Shown here piece by piece: positions 9,592 to 20,163 of a DNA stretch of 64,000 bases (position 1 is its first letter; each line of letters begins with the position of its first letter). Under the pieces are notes generated by a model, which worked only from the letters and a program-made list of their open reading frames with translations, had not been told where the DNA came from and did not search any database. This DNA is from Psychrobacter sp. PG1 (GTDB taxonomy: Bacteria > Pseudomonadota > Gammaproteobacteria > Pseudomonadales > Moraxellaceae), in the NCBI RefSeq assembly GCF_014897815.1, contig NZ_JABUZG010000057.1:98998-162997 (forward strand), given 5' to 3'. A program made the translations under genes and the position numbers.

Positions 9592-9793
9592 AGTTATCTC
9601 GCAACGGTTTTGAATACCACATCATAGCAGTATCGTGAATGCACTGTCAGTATACACCGCACGTTAATTCCTTCATCTCATTAGATTATTAAAGCTATTC
9701 ATCATAAATCCAAACTTGTACTCTAAAATTAAGTTGGGTATTTAGAAGTAATTCTGTATAGTGAAGTAACATTATATATACATTGAGATTGAG

Positions 9794-10162
9794 ATGACTA
9801 ATCTGAAAAAACTGGCAGTCATAGCATTACTAACACCGCTATTTGTCGCATGCTCTAATGCACCTTCTGAAAGCACAGTTGAAGCGTTAATCGAGGCACA
9901 ATACGAGCAAGCCAATAGTATGATGGACGATGCGATGGCGAATGCAGGTAATGATGAGATGGCAAAGGCGATGAGCGGCATGATGGAGGGTATGATGCCA
10001 AAGCTTGAACGCGTCGAAAATATCAACTGTGATACTGTCGAGGGTGACAATACTTATATGTGTACTGCTGATATCACTCAGACAATCGCGGGAGAGAGCC
10101 GCACTAACAAGACCAATTTCAAGGTTTATCAAGTGAACGATGAATGGGTATTAGGCAATTAA
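9794..10162 (+). CDS. small lipoprotein with Met-rich helix
   Basis: A 122-residue protein with a lipoprotein signal peptide: MTNLKKLAVIALLTPLFVAC, with the lipobox FVAC and Cys20 followed by Ser-Asn. The middle is a Met/Ala-rich helix (MMDDAMANAGNDEMAKAMSGMMEGMMPK). The C-terminal part looks like a small beta domain, with two cysteines in INCDT and YMCTAD. That tail resembles lipoproteins that carry a DUF4878-like or NTF2-like end, but I cannot assign it. It is followed by a second lipoprotein gene 85 bp downstream. Confidence 0.75.
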   Translation: MTNLKKLAVIALLTPLFVACSNAPSESTVEALIEAQYEQANSMMDDAMANAGNDEMAKAMSGMMEGMMPKLERVENINCDTVEGDNTYMCTADITQTIAGESRTNKTNFKVYQVNDEWVLGN

Positions 10163-10247
10163 AGCAGAGCTATGTTTTTTTAAAGTTACTCATAATAAAA
10201 TCATCAGAAATTTCAAGTCACATTTACTTTATTCTTAGAGAAATAAA

Positions 10248-10709
10248 ATGCTAAAAAAAATCGCTTTTCTAACGATTACATCAATACTATTTGCCGGTTG
10301 TGCTTCTGTACCCACTGAAAATATCGAAGTATCTAGCGTACTCAAGCAAGTGAAAGCACCTAGTGCCAACAATGCTGGTCTATATATTTATCGTAGCAAT
10401 AGTGTGGTGGGTGGAGCTCTAAAGAAAGATGTGTGGGTAGATGATGAATGTATTGGTGAAACTGCACGAGGCACTTTTTTCTATCATGAAGTGCTGGGCA
10501 ATATGCAGCACAAAGTTTCTACCGAATCTGAATTTTCTCCTAACGATTTAATGATTGATACTACAGCGGGTAATAACTACTTTGTAAAACAATATATTAA
10601 GCCAGGTTTAATTGTTGGTGGTGCGGGTGTTAAACTGGTACCTGAAAGTGAAGGCAGGGAAGCAATCGCTGACCTCAAACTCGGCATAAAAGGGACTTGT
10701 AGCAAGTAG
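10248..10709 (+). CDS. DUF2846 domain lipoprotein
   Basis: A 153-residue predicted outer- or inner-membrane lipoprotein: signal peptide with lipobox FAGC, Cys18 then ASVPT. The mature part fits the DUF2846 family: GLYIYRSN near the start, a VWVDDECIGE strand that names a ligand-like 'property', the FYHEVLGNMQHKVSTE hairpin, and NNYFVKQYI. The function of the family is unknown. A hairpin that probably ends transcription lies 20 bp after the stop, shared with the convergent gor gene. Confidence 0.8.
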   Translation: MLKKIAFLTITSILFAGCASVPTENIEVSSVLKQVKAPSANNAGLYIYRSNSVVGGALKKDVWVDDECIGETARGTFFYHEVLGNMQHKVSTESEFSPNDLMIDTTAGNNYFVKQYIKPGLIVGGAGVKLVPESEGREAIADLKLGIKGTCSK

Positions 10710-10728
10710 TGCAAGTCATTATCTATAA

Positions 10729-10762
10729 GGAAAGGCTACCTCATTAGGGGTAGCCTTTCTAC
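10729..10762. terminator. hairpin between convergent lipoprotein and gor genes
   Basis: GAAAGGCTACC and GGTAGCCTTTC form a perfect 11-bp stem with an 8-base loop. The T-tracts on either side are short, so it is a moderate terminator candidate serving both convergent genes. Confidence 0.6.
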
Positions 10763-10788
10763 TAATTTAGCCCAGTCTTTCTATCAAA

Positions 10789-12144
10789 CTAGCGCATTGT
10801 CACAAACTCTTCTGAGCCAGTTGGATGAATGGCAACCGTATTGTCAAAGTCCGCTTTAGTCGCGCCCATTTTGATGGCGACGGCAAAGCCCTGAGTCATC
10901 TCATCAACACCAAAGCCAAGACCGTGTAGACCAATGACTTTTTCCTCATCACCCAAGCACACCAGTTTCATCATACACTTCTGACGATGCTGGGTCACCG
11001 CGCTATACATCGAGGTAAATGTTGAGTTATAGCATTTGATATTTTCTTTGCCATAGCGCTCAACCGCGTCGATTTCAGACAAGCCAATCGTACCAATAGC
11101 AGGATGGGTAAAGATCACCGTCGGTATCAACGTATAGTCCAAATGCTCATTAGGTTTGTTGTTAAACAAGCGCTCTGAAAGACGACGACCTGCTGCAATC
11201 GCCACGGGTGTTAAATCCACACTGTTTTCGATAATATCGCCGACCGCATAGATGTTCTTAACATTGGTGTTCTGGAATTTATCGACTTTGATTTTGCCAA
11301 TTTCGTTCGTTTCCACACCCGTCACTTGCAGGTTGATATTGTCTGTCGATGGCGCACGACCAATCGCCCAAATCAAGCAATCTGTCGTGTCTAGACTGCC
11401 ATTTTCGGTACACAAAGTCAGGCTGCCATCTTCGTTTTTATTGACTTCCGTGAGCGTAGTATTGGTATGCAATTGAATACCGTCTTGCTCCATCTCTATG
11501 AGCAATGCCTCTACCACACTGTGATCAAATGAGCGCAGCGGCGAGTGCTGGCGTACATACAAATGCACCTCTGCGCCCAAACTGTTTAACACACCTGCGA
11601 TTTCAACAGCGATATATCCTGCTCCCACAATTGCCACGCGTTTTGGCAAATGATTCAACGCAAAAAAGCCGTCAGAGTCGATGCCGTATTCTGCGCCCTT
11701 GATATCTGGCTGAATCGGGTGACCGCCTGTGGCAATCAAAATATGGTCAGCGGTAATCAGTTCGCCATTCACTTCTACAGTATTGATATCGACAAATTTG
11801 GCAAAGCCTTTGATCACTTCAACGCCATTTTTGGCCAAATTATTATCATAAGAGCGATGAATGTTTTCGATATATTGTTGACGGCTCTGCACCAGTTTTT
11901 GAAAGTCAAAACCTTTAACATCCACATCAAAGCCATAGTCTGGCGCATATTTATGAATAGCCTCGGCAATTTGTGCGCCATACCACATTACTTTCTTAGG
12001 TACACAGCCCAAATTCACACAAGTGCCGCCCAACTGGTTAGCTTCGATAATGGCGCATTTTTTGCCATAGCTCGCCGCACGGTTGATTGAAGCAATGCCA
12101 CCGCTACCGCCGCCAATGGCGATATAGTCATAATGTTTTGTCAT
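10789..12144 (-). CDS. gor: glutathione-disulfide reductase
   Basis: FAD-dependent NADPH:glutathione reductase of 451 residues, the normal length. The N-terminal FAD motif is [11 protein letters not shown]. The redox-active disulfide is C42/C47 in [13 protein letters not shown]. The NADPH-binding motif is [12 protein letters not shown], with Arg residues further on ([11 protein letters not shown]) that fit NADPH over NADH. The C-terminal catalytic His is in [10 protein letters not shown]. The enzyme keeps glutathione reduced in the cytoplasm. It fits functionally with the glutathione-dependent formaldehyde dehydrogenase at 50.4 kb, but the two are not linked. Confidence 0.95.
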   Translation of the reverse strand: MTKHYDYIAIGGGSGGIASINRAASYGKKCAIIEANQLGGTCVNLGCVPKKVMWYGAQIAEAIHKYAPDYGFDVDVKGFDFQKLVQSRQQYIENIHRSYDNNLAKNGVEVIKGFAKFVDINTVEVNGELITADHILIATGGHPIQPDIKGAEYGIDSDGFFALNHLPKRVAIVGAGYIAVEIAGVLNSLGAEVHLYVRQHSPLRSFDHSVVEALLIEMEQDGIQLHTNTTLTEVNKNEDGSLTLCTENGSLDTTDCLIWAIGRAPSTDNINLQVTGVETNEIGKIKVDKFQNTNVKNIYAVGDIIENSVDLTPVAIAAGRRLSERLFNNKPNEHLDYTLIPTVIFTHPAIGTIGLSEIDAVERYGKENIKCYNSTFTSMYSAVTQHRQKCMMKLVCLGDEEKVIGLHGLGFGVDEMTQGFAVAIKMGATKADFDNTVAIHPTGSEEFVTMR

Positions 12145-12385
12145 GGTTAAGTCTCTTTATTCAGGACGTATTGATGCGTATTGGTGCAATTTTGCCGTCT
12201 ATTATTTTTTAATTCTGTTGTTTTGAACTCTATTGTAATGGGTATCATTATTAATCTTACAAGGTTTTGCTTATGAGGATGTATCAGCTAGCATCAGAAT
12301 ATAAAAGCATTTAGGCAAAAATAGCCTGACATCTAATAATGCTATCTAAACCCATTTAAACCTAACTGGACTCATCTAAACTTAC

Positions 12386-12838
12386 TTAAACAATGGCACG
12401 TCGTCTATAAAATAACAGTCCCGGAATGGATAAGCCAAGCACCAATCCTGAGGTGACAAACAACGCTTCAAACAAATACACCATCATTTGGCTAAATAAC
12501 TCGTCTGAAAAACCAAAATAACCAATCTGTACCATACTGACCATCGCCTTATACGCGGCGATACCGGGCATCATACAAATGACACTAGGCGAGATAAGTG
12601 CTTTGGGTGGTAAGGTATATTTCTTAGAAAAATACACGCCCAAAAAGCTGGCAAGCATTGCCCCAAAAAAGCTGGCAACCACGAGATGTACATGCTGATA
12701 AACGAGAGCAGTCTTTAATCCGAAGCCAAAAGCAGTCATCAGCAAACAAGGCAAAATATAGCGTTTGGGTACGCTAAACATCAGCGTCCAACCAAGGGTA
12801 ATAATACATGAAAGCACCACAGTCTCAATGAACCACAT
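12386..12838 (-). CDS. threonine/serine exporter family protein, small subunit (YjjB/DUF3815 type)
   Basis: A 150-residue protein with four or five membrane helices. The family signs are SFFGAMLASFLGVYFSKKYTLPPKALISPSVICMMPGIAAYKAM, especially the P-x-x-x-x-MPG turn. It is the smaller half of a split ThrE-type exporter: in some bacteria ThrE is one protein, in others, as YjjP/YjjB of E. coli, it is two. Its ATG follows the stop of the large-subunit gene by one base, so the two are surely co-transcribed. The substrate could be an amino acid or, as reported for YjjPB, succinate. Confidence 0.85.
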   Translation of the reverse strand: MWFIETVVLSCIITLGWTLMFSVPKRYILPCLLMTAFGFGLKTALVYQHVHLVVASFFGAMLASFLGVYFSKKYTLPPKALISPSVICMMPGIAAYKAMVSMVQIGYFGFSDELFSQMMVYLFEALFVTSGLVLGLSIPGLLFYRRRAIV

Positions 12839-12839
12839 C

Positions 12840-13628
12840 TCAAAACCCCCAATGCTGTATGCGTAGTAAAACCAGCGCCATCACGATACCAACGCAAGCG
12901 GACAAGGTCAGCATATAGGTAAACACCGCACGCCCAACACCAATATTGACATAGCCTTTTAAGATATCTGAGAACGAATTAATCAAAGGAAAGCTAGGCA
13001 CCAGTAGCAAGACGCTAGAGGCAACCGCAATATCGGCATTATTACCAATATCAAAATAATAGGTCGTCGCTCCAATTAAAGAAGCAATAAAAGCGGTCAC
13101 AATGACGGTGATAAAGGGATTAAAGTGATGCTTGGACAGATAAATACGAGTCAGCATCGCCACCATACCTGCGATAAATGTCACGGCGGTAATAGACCAG
13201 CTGCCGCCATTCAGATACGCAAACGCTGCGCAAGACGCACCAACAAATATGCCCACCAGCCATGTTGGGTATACGGTCTTATCCAACTCATCAAAGGCAA
13301 GGGTAGTGCGGTCAATCAAATCGGTACTGTCTACGGTGGCTTCGGTTTTATTGATAATTTGCTGGATTTGTACCAATAAATTGACATTGATGCTTTGATT
13401 GATCGTGTCTCTGGTGGTGGTGATACAGCGCTCGTCACAGATGGTCGTCAGGGTGATGGCATTAAAGTTCAGCGAACATTCGACGCTGTTCATCCCCAAA
13501 GCAAGCCCCAAGCGTTTGGATAAGTCCACGACTACGGCAGACTCAGCGCCATACTGCATAAGGAGTAAGCCGCAGCGTACGCATAGTCGAGTGATGCGTT
13601 GCTGCTTGACGTAGCTGATAGAGGTCAT
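12840..13628 (-). CDS. threonine/serine exporter family protein, large subunit (YjjP/DUF1212 type)
   Basis: About 262 residues. The N-terminal soluble region, RLCVRCGLLLMQYGAESAVV, is typical of DUF1212. About five membrane helices follow, with LVGIFVGASCAAFAYLNGG and SSVLLLVPSFPLINSFSDILKGY. The reading frame opens further upstream (to 13760), but that part would overlap the divergent DUF503 gene and does not look like the family. The ATG at 13628 (MTSISYVKQQRITRLCVRCG) is preferred. It is coupled to the small-subunit gene. Confidence 0.87.
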   Translation of the reverse strand: MTSISYVKQQRITRLCVRCGLLLMQYGAESAVVVDLSKRLGLALGMNSVECSLNFNAITLTTICDERCITTTRDTINQSINVNLLVQIQQIINKTEATVDSTDLIDRTTLAFDELDKTVYPTWLVGIFVGASCAAFAYLNGGSWSITAVTFIAGMVAMLTRIYLSKHHFNPFITVIVTAFIASLIGATTYYFDIGNNADIAVASSVLLLVPSFPLINSFSDILKGYVNIGVGRAVFTYMLTLSACVGIVMALVLLRIQHWGF

Positions 13629-13752
13629 GGGTGAGATACGCAAATTGGTTGGCGGTTGATACGCTATTATAAAGGGTATGCATGCTGACGCGCAGCCATT
13701 ATTGAATATTATATTGGATGCTATTATAAACTTTTTTGGTAAGGAGCATAAA

Positions 13753-14034
13753 ATGCACATCGCTATTTTGACACTGACGTTTTCATTGCCCGGATGCGGC
13801 TCATTAAAAGAAAAGCGCCAACGTATGGGCGGCTTGCACGCACGCTTTGGTGATACACCAAGCGTCGCGGTCTGTGAGAGTGGCGAGCGAGATCGGCATG
13901 ACGCTAGCGAGTGGACGTTTGTGATGGTTGGGCTGTCTAAACGTGAAGTCGAGTCGCAGTGTAGCCAAATTGAGGAGAAGATAGAGAGTACGGTAGATGC
14001 ACGGGTAATGAATGTTGAGAGGGAGTTTGTTTAA
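13753..14034 (+). CDS. DUF503 family protein (YlxP-like)
   Basis: A 93-residue protein of the DUF503 family. It begins MHIAILTLTFSLPGCGSLKEKR, where SLKEKR is the family signature. It also has SVAVCESGERDRHD and the C-terminal helix EIEEKIES-like region. Family members are small ferredoxin-fold proteins often found near rbfA and infB; their role is unsettled. Here it stands alone, divergent from the exporter genes. The ATG at 13753 has a strong ribosome site (TAAGGAG); an in-frame ATG at 13678 lacks one and is not the start. Confidence 0.85.
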   Translation: MHIAILTLTFSLPGCGSLKEKRQRMGGLHARFGDTPSVAVCESGERDRHDASEWTFVMVGLSKREVESQCSQIEEKIESTVDARVMNVEREFV

Positions 14035-14268
14035 TTAGAGCGCTTTTATTACTGGGAGCCAATCCCGCTTTTCGCTCATATCTGGTCGGCCACTAGAGCG
14101 GTGACTAATAGCCAGTAGCGTTCCTGTTGTCTCGATATTGCTCCTAGCTAAGTTACCGCAATCTAGTGGTTAACCAAGGATAACCGCTACAATTTGGGGG
14201 TAAAATACGTCTCAAGGTGACTAGGGTATAGACATGATGCAGGGAGCTGATGATCAAGGCTGAATCAA
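14035..14268. other. non-coding spacer with partial symmetry next to a probable acquired gene
   Basis: No reading frame is convincing. The segment is less A+T-rich than the gene that follows. It contains scattered inverted motifs (CCGCTTTTCGCTCATATC, CCACTAGAGCGGTG, GGTTAACC, GGATAACCGC). It looks like a structured relic or recombination spacer, not an ordinary leader, but I cannot name it. Confidence 0.3.
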
Positions 14269-16431
14269 TTACAAACAACACTTCTTATATTTTTTTCCAC
14301 TACCGCAAGAGCACTTTTCGTTTCTCCCTGTTTTTTTAGGCATAATTTTCGTTTTAGGATTGAAAGTTGATAGAGGTTTTGCCATGTGGGAAGTGGCTCG
14401 CTCCATTTCTTGCGAATACTCCCAAGGGAAGTCGAGCTTCATACCAAATCTAATATTTTTAGTATCAGGGTCAATACAGATAGCATGCCATTTTTTAGAC
14501 TTTGTATAATATTTTCTTCTTCTAGCGTGATCTTCTAATTTTTCTTTAGCAATATTATAGTCATTGTAGTTGCAGTGAATTGTTAATCCTTCACCATTGC
14601 CATGTTCAAATCCAATTGTAAAATCATGATTTTTACCATCTACTAAGCTTTTACTGCAAATTAATTCAATAACTTCATTGATCTGTTGAATTGATTGTTC
14701 ATTGATTGTTAGTAGTAAGAATCCAAAGTCTACTGTACTTGGATTATTCATTCTTTCAACATCAGAAAGATATTTTCCAACTATAGTGCCCTGATGTTTT
14801 GTAAGTATTCCTTTTGGATTCTGTATAGAGTTCAGACCATCTCTTCTAGTTAGCATTGACATATCTAATTCAGCATTAAAATCGTCTCCTATATGCATGT
14901 AATCTATACCGTCAACCCATAAATTATGTATCAGATGGTATGCAAGAATGGTCATTTCATGCGTAGCCATAACGCTGTCTGTATAGTTTGTTCTTCTGTT
15001 CAGATAACTCAGAAAATATAAGGGCGTATGGAGCATTTCAGCAAAAACATCTAGAAAGAAAACATCCATAATAAAAGGAGCTTTAATGATGTCAGTTTTT
15101 CTAGATTTTAAGAATTGCTTAGCTTGAAAAAATAAAGCAGGGTAGTGGTCTGATACAATACATACTGGATATACTTCTTGAAATTCGATATTTGAAATAT
15201 CTATGCTCTGACCATCTTTATCTTCAAGCTTATAGTTTTTACTTACTAAAAGTTCAGAGCATAAATAGGCTTGGTCATACGCATCTTGAACAGCTTTCTT
15301 AAAGTCGTTTTTTATAGCTGAGTCATTACCTTTTCTAGATTCTAGAGTAAGTTTCTTAGATTTAGCTTGCAGTACAATAGCTCTGTTTGCAAATAACACT
15401 AAAACATCTATTTCTCCAGCAATTACGCCTTTTTTTTCAAGAATATTGACACCTTGAAAAACTCTATTATTCCCAAAAACACTTTTTAACCTACTTACGG
15501 AAAAATCTTCCGTAAAGTTGCCTCGGTTCGTCATTGCAGTACTACGGTAAGACTTATCATCCCAGAACCAAAAGAAGGGAGACTCATATAATGCTTCTAA
15601 TAAACTATAATTTTGAAAAAGAAGATATCCACTCTCATCTAGCTTTATTATTGGGAAAGCATTTTTTGGGTTGAAATCATCAAGCCTTTTGAATTCATAA
15701 TTATCAATCGATACAAAAGACTCAATTACCTTTTTTATTAAAGGTTTAGATAAGGGTGTGGATAGCTCGGTTTCTATCTCATCTATTGTGAAAGTATATG
15801 CTTCTAAAACTGTCCATTCGTCAGGATTTTTTTGCAAAACCTTAGATAATATACTGTTAACCTTTTTAAGTTGTAAAGAGCTAATAGATTTAATAACAAT
15901 GAATAATTCATCTAGTGAATAGCCTTTATTTCTTATTATCCAATCTTCATCATTTTTGTATTTTAACTTCGATAAATCTCTGTATTGGAAGTGATAGGCT
16001 GACTCGCCTCCATAAAATATAGGTTCTCTTAAGAAAGTACCTTTATTAAGGGGGTTATAGCTTTTATCTGGTTGTTTATCAGCGTCTAATTTAAACATAT
16101 CTGAAACATCAGGCATCATTGAATGATGGAGTTCTAAAAGCAAAGCTTCTGTTTTCTCTATGTACTCCTGCATTTTAGCAGGAGTTGGTAATTCTACGTT
16201 TGACTTAATTGTACATGCAAGACCAATTAGTGTAGATATTTCAATGCGTAATAGTCTATCCATACCATACTGTTCTAAAAAGTCCTCCTTCTGTATTTCC
16301 TCGCCAGATCGTACAGTATTATCTCTAAAACAAAAGTATGCAATAGTATGTAAATATCCATCAGACTGGCACAATGATTCCAGATCGTTAAAAACCTCTG
16401 CTTCTATTCTCTTTCCTTCTTTACTAAACAT
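14269..16431 (-). CDS. SEC-C motif protein with a PD-(D/E)XK-like nuclease core
   Basis: I know no named family for this 720-residue protein. At its C-terminus (about 706-719) is a complete SEC-C zinc motif, CSCGSGKKYKKCC. In the middle there is a pattern of the restriction-endonuclease fold: an acidic helix TEDFSVSRLKSVFG (E308/D309), then AGEIDVLVLF (D342), then a strand ending in QAKSKK (Q355, K357), as in NERD and Mrr-type nucleases. The rest is helical and without recognisable domains. The gene is visibly richer in A+T than its neighbours, and lies between DUF503 and uvrA, which are core genes. This suggests horizontal gain, and perhaps a defence or nucleic-acid-processing role; that is inference. 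Confidence 0.6.
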   Translation of the reverse strand: MFSKEGKRIEAEVFNDLESLCQSDGYLHTIAYFCFRDNTVRSGEEIQKEDFLEQYGMDRLLRIEISTLIGLACTIKSNVELPTPAKMQEYIEKTEALLLELHHSMMPDVSDMFKLDADKQPDKSYNPLNKGTFLREPIFYGGESAYHFQYRDLSKLKYKNDEDWIIRNKGYSLDELFIVIKSISSLQLKKVNSILSKVLQKNPDEWTVLEAYTFTIDEIETELSTPLSKPLIKKVIESFVSIDNYEFKRLDDFNPKNAFPIIKLDESGYLLFQNYSLLEALYESPFFWFWDDKSYRSTAMTNRGNFTEDFSVSRLKSVFGNNRVFQGVNILEKKGVIAGEIDVLVLFANRAIVLQAKSKKLTLESRKGNDSAIKNDFKKAVQDAYDQAYLCSELLVSKNYKLEDKDGQSIDISNIEFQEVYPVCIVSDHYPALFFQAKQFLKSRKTDIIKAPFIMDVFFLDVFAEMLHTPLYFLSYLNRRTNYTDSVMATHEMTILAYHLIHNLWVDGIDYMHIGDDFNAELDMSMLTRRDGLNSIQNPKGILTKHQGTIVGKYLSDVERMNNPSTVDFGFLLLTINEQSIQQINEVIELICSKSLVDGKNHDFTIGFEHGNGEGLTIHCNYNDYNIAKEKLEDHARRRKYYTKSKKWHAICIDPDTKNIRFGMKLDFPWEYSQEMERATSHMAKPLSTFNPKTKIMPKKTGRNEKCSCGSGKKYKKCCL

Positions 16432-16530
16432 TGCTATTCCTTACATTTATCGATTATTGCAAAGCTAACATAGTAGATTACTTCACCGCTACTACTTTTT
16501 GTCTAGAATTCTAAGTACTTTCTTCTAACC

Positions 16531-16564
16531 AAAAAAAAGCCACCCTATAAAGAGTGGCCTTTTA
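16531..16564 (-). terminator. intrinsic terminator of uvrA
   Basis: Read on the minus strand, GGCCACTC and GGGTGGC pair (one G-U) around TTTATA, followed by eight T. It starts about 18 bases after the uvrA stop. Confidence 0.85.
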
Positions 16565-16581
16565 TCAATCATTCACTTGTA

Positions 16582-19488
16582 TTAGCTGACTTCTTTCATG
16601 CCTTGCTCTAGCATCGGCTTTAAGAATATACCCGTGTATGACTCTTTGACTTCGGCCACTTGTTCAGGCGTACCTTCTGCGATGATCATACCGCCACCTT
16701 TACCGCCTTCAGGGCCCAAATCAATTACCCAATCTGCGGTTTTGATGACATCTAAGTTATGTTCGATGACGACGATGGTATTACCTTTATCACGTAGGGT
16801 ATGTAGGATATTGAGCAGCTTATCGATATCATGGAAATGCAAACCAGTGGTTGGCTCATCCAAGATATAGAGCGTCTGTCCGGTATCACGTTTGGCAAGC
16901 TCACGAGCCAGTTTAACACGCTGCGCCTCACCGCCTGATAACGTTGGCGCAGATTGACCCAAACGAATATAACTTAGGCCAACATCCATCAATGCTTGCA
17001 GACGACGATAAATCGCTGGAATGGCTGAGAAGAATTCAGTGGCATCTTCTACAGTCATATCTAGGACATCGGCAATATTTTTACCTTTATAGTGAATCTC
17101 TAAGGTCTCGCGGTTATAGCGCTTACCTTCACAGGTATCACACGGCACATACATATCAGGTAAGAAATGCATCTCAACTTTGATAAGGCCATCACCTTGG
17201 CACATCTCACAGCGTCCGCCTTTTACGTTGAAGCTAAAGCGACCCGGCTTATAACCACGAGCACGCGCTTCTTGTGTCTGGGCAAACATCTCACGCACAG
17301 GGGTAAACACACCGGTATAAGTCGCTGGGTTTGAGCGCGGAGTACGACCAATCGGGCTTTGATCGATATCGACCATTTTGTCCAAATGCTCAAGACCACT
17401 GATGCTGTCATGCTTATCCGCGATGAGCGTCGAGGCATTATTCAACTGAGTCGCTGCCAATGGCATTAAGGTACGGTTAATCAGGGTAGATTTACCAGAG
17501 CCAGAAACGCCCGTAATACAAGTCATAATACCGATTGGTATCGTCAAATCAACATCGTGTAAGTTATTGCCGGATGCACCTTTGAGCTCAATCGTCATCG
17601 GAACTTTTTGAGCTTTGGCCTTACCTGTGATTTCAACATCCATCGTCTTGGCTTTATGACGAATGCTTGGAATCTCGATTCTCTTCTTACCAGACATATA
17701 TTGTCCAGTCAGCGATTCTTTGTTTGCCATGATGTCATCGACCGTACCTTGAGCGATAATATGACCGCCATGTACACCTGCACCGATACCGATATCGATG
17801 ACGTGATCTGCTTGGCGAATGGCATCTTCATCATGTTCAACGACCAGCACAGTATTCCCTAAATCACGCAAGCGCGTTAGGGTTTTTAGCAGACGATCAT
17901 TATCGCGCTGATGTAGACCAATCGATGGCTCATCAAGCACATACATCACGCCCATTAGTCCTGCGCCAATTTGGCTGGCAAGGCGAATACGCTGCGCTTC
18001 ACCGCCTGATAGGGTTTCAGCAGAGCGGGCAAGCGATAGATAATCAAGCCCAACGCTGACGAGGAAGTTTAAGCGCTCATTAATCTCTTTAAAGATTTTT
18101 TCCGCGACTTCACCTTTATGACCGCTAATTTTAATAGTCTTATAATATTCAGCCGCATCACCGATAGACAACTTCACGATTTGAGCGATGGTTTGGTCAT
18201 CAACGCGGACATTGCGTGAAATCTCATTGAGGCGTGCACCATCACAGACGTTACAAGTGGTATCCGCTAAATATTTAGCCAGCTCATCACGGACAAGGTT
18301 ACTTTGAGTTTTGGCATAACGGCGCTCTAAATAAGGCAGCACCCCTTCAAATGGTACGGTTTTATTGGTTTTACGACCGCGCTCATCGGTAAAGTTAAAG
18401 GTCAGCTTCTCTTTACCAGAGCCTTGCATGATGAGGTCTTGCTGCACTTTGGTCAGATCTTGCCACGGCGCATCCATATCAATTTTGAAGTGATTGCAGA
18501 CGGTAGAGAGCAAACCAAAGTAGTAGGCATGACGTTTATCCCAACCATTAATCGCCCCTTGATTGAGCGATTTTTCATGATGAGTAATCAGTTTTTCAGC
18601 CGCGAAGTATTGACGTTTACCAAGACCGTCACAGCTTGGGCATGCGCCGTATGGATTATTAAAACTGAACATACGCGGTTCAAGCTCAGGTACGGCACGA
18701 TCACAGACAGGGCATGAGTGCTTGGCTGACATGACTTGATTGTCATCGCCGCCTTCTTTTGGATTGCCATCCATAAAGTGTAGCGTCACCAGCCCTTGAC
18801 CCAAACGCAGAGCGGTTTCTAAGCTTTCAGCGACGCGATTGCCTAAGTCATCACGAACTTTAAAGCGGTCAACCACCACTTCGATGGTATGTTTTTTCTT
18901 TTTATCGAGTGTCGGTAGCTCATCGGTGTCGTAGACATCACCATCGACGCGCACACGTACAAAGCCTTGACCAATTAATTGCTCAAGCAACACCGTATGC
19001 TCACCTTTACGCTCACGAATCACTGGAGCTAAGATCATGATTTTGGTGTCATCTGGTAACGCCATAACCTGATCAACCATTTCGGTCACTGACTGCGCCA
19101 CCATTGGTTCACCATGCTCTGGGCAAAAGGGCGTACCAATGCGCGCATAGAGCAGACGCAAATAGTCATAAATCTCAGTAATCGTCCCGACGGTAGAGCG
19201 CGGGTTATGGTTGGTTGATTTTTGCTCGATAGCAATCGCTGGCGACAAGCCTTCGATACTATCGACGTCAGGTTTCTCCATTTGTGAGAGGAATTGACGT
19301 GCATAGGCCGATAAGCTTTCGACATAACGACGTTGCCCTTCGGCATACAGCGTATCGAATGCCAATGACGATTTACCAGAGCCTGATAAACCCGTAATTA
19401 CTACGAACTTGTCGCGTGGAATGTCTAAATCGATATTTTTTAGATTATGAGTGCGTGCGCCGCGAACCTTAATATACTCGTGTGCCAT
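16582..19488 (-). CDS. uvrA: excinuclease ABC subunit UvrA
   Basis: DNA-damage recognition ATPase of nucleotide excision repair; it loads UvrB on lesions. The protein, 968 residues, has both ABC ATPase modules: Walker [13 protein letters not shown] (about 33-44) and [14 protein letters not shown]; signatures [12 protein letters not shown] and [12 protein letters not shown]; and Walker [14 protein letters not shown] and [13 protein letters not shown]. Zinc ligands are CPVCDRAVP...CPSCDG and CEMCQGDG...CDTCEGKRY. It is a little longer than E. coli UvrA (940). The gene is monocistronic, with its own terminator. Confidence 0.97.
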   Translation of the reverse strand: MAHEYIKVRGARTHNLKNIDLDIPRDKFVVITGLSGSGKSSLAFDTLYAEGQRRYVESLSAYARQFLSQMEKPDVDSIEGLSPAIAIEQKSTNHNPRSTVGTITEIYDYLRLLYARIGTPFCPEHGEPMVAQSVTEMVDQVMALPDDTKIMILAPVIRERKGEHTVLLEQLIGQGFVRVRVDGDVYDTDELPTLDKKKKHTIEVVVDRFKVRDDLGNRVAESLETALRLGQGLVTLHFMDGNPKEGGDDNQVMSAKHSCPVCDRAVPELEPRMFSFNNPYGACPSCDGLGKRQYFAAEKLITHHEKSLNQGAINGWDKRHAYYFGLLSTVCNHFKIDMDAPWQDLTKVQQDLIMQGSGKEKLTFNFTDERGRKTNKTVPFEGVLPYLERRYAKTQSNLVRDELAKYLADTTCNVCDGARLNEISRNVRVDDQTIAQIVKLSIGDAAEYYKTIKISGHKGEVAEKIFKEINERLNFLVSVGLDYLSLARSAETLSGGEAQRIRLASQIGAGLMGVMYVLDEPSIGLHQRDNDRLLKTLTRLRDLGNTVLVVEHDEDAIRQADHVIDIGIGAGVHGGHIIAQGTVDDIMANKESLTGQYMSGKKRIEIPSIRHKAKTMDVEITGKAKAQKVPMTIELKGASGNNLHDVDLTIPIGIMTCITGVSGSGKSTLINRTLMPLAATQLNNASTLIADKHDSISGLEHLDKMVDIDQSPIGRTPRSNPATYTGVFTPVREMFAQTQEARARGYKPGRFSFNVKGGRCEMCQGDGLIKVEMHFLPDMYVPCDTCEGKRYNRETLEIHYKGKNIADVLDMTVEDATEFFSAIPAIYRRLQALMDVGLSYIRLGQSAPTLSGGEAQRVKLARELAKRDTGQTLYILDEPTTGLHFHDIDKLLNILHTLRDKGNTIVVIEHNLDVIKTADWVIDLGPEGGKGGGMIIAEGTPEQVAEVKESYTGIFLKPMLEQGMKEVS

Positions 19489-20163
19489 CGGTGTTAGGTT
19501 TCCTATTTGCTAAAAGGGGATTGAAAATATCTCAAATTAAAAGCTAAATACAGATCAATAGAATGGTTGGTTAAAAACGTGAATATTTCGTAAGTTTATA
19601 ATATGGTTATAAATAATATTTTTATAAAGTGTTCATACGTTGATGAAGTGAGAGCTATAGATGCCTAATTTACTGTTTTAATTTTTATTGCTGAGCGGTA
19701 TGCTACTTGGCGTTCATTTTGCTGTTTTCTTATTCTACAGCCTTTGAGGCGATTGGTTTTCGTATGACTAAGCAAATCTAAATCAAATCAATGTTAAGTA
19801 GTAGTCACCTTTTGTCATGGTTTTGACCAAAATGTCATTTTATAGAGGAGTTTGTCATCTAAGCGATCGCTCTAGCTGACGAGTAATAATGTTTATGACG
19901 CCTTACTTTATTGTCATGGCGGCTGCATTATTCAAGGTGTGATTGCGCATCCGATGTAGTTGGTAACAAAATAATCGCGTAATATGAATGGCTTGGGTTG
20001 AAGAGGTATGGGAGGCTGCACCAATAAGACAAAAGTCTCGGCACGCAAACGGCGAATGTCTTATACTAGTGGGCTTAATTTGTAGCTAAAGTCTTGATAG
20101 CATCACAATAGTATAAGCAGCGCAGTAGTGATAAATCAGCAATGACGAACCAGTGAGGCAAGT
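19489..20163. other. long intergenic region with no supported gene
   Basis: About 675 bp between the divergent uvrA and yajR genes. I see no convincing reading frame on either strand. It contains several near-repeats of the word TTTGTCAT/TGTCATGG and a GCGATCGC octamer near 19863. A weak -10-like TATACT near 20060 may serve yajR. The length is unusual for this window, so a decayed gene or small RNA is possible but not shown. Confidence 0.35.

Noticed and set aside
13678..13752. Upstream extension of the DUF503 protein
   Set aside because: No ribosome site; the family signature starts at the ATG at 13753 with a strong TAAGGAG.
16529..16580. Operator for the SEC-C gene in the gap before uvrA
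   Set aside because: The inverted repeat is followed by eight T on the minus strand and is better explained as the uvrA terminator.
19980..20090. Small open frame starting MAWVEEVWEAAP upstream of yajR
   Set aside because: Only 33 codons, no ribosome site, and no family resemblance.
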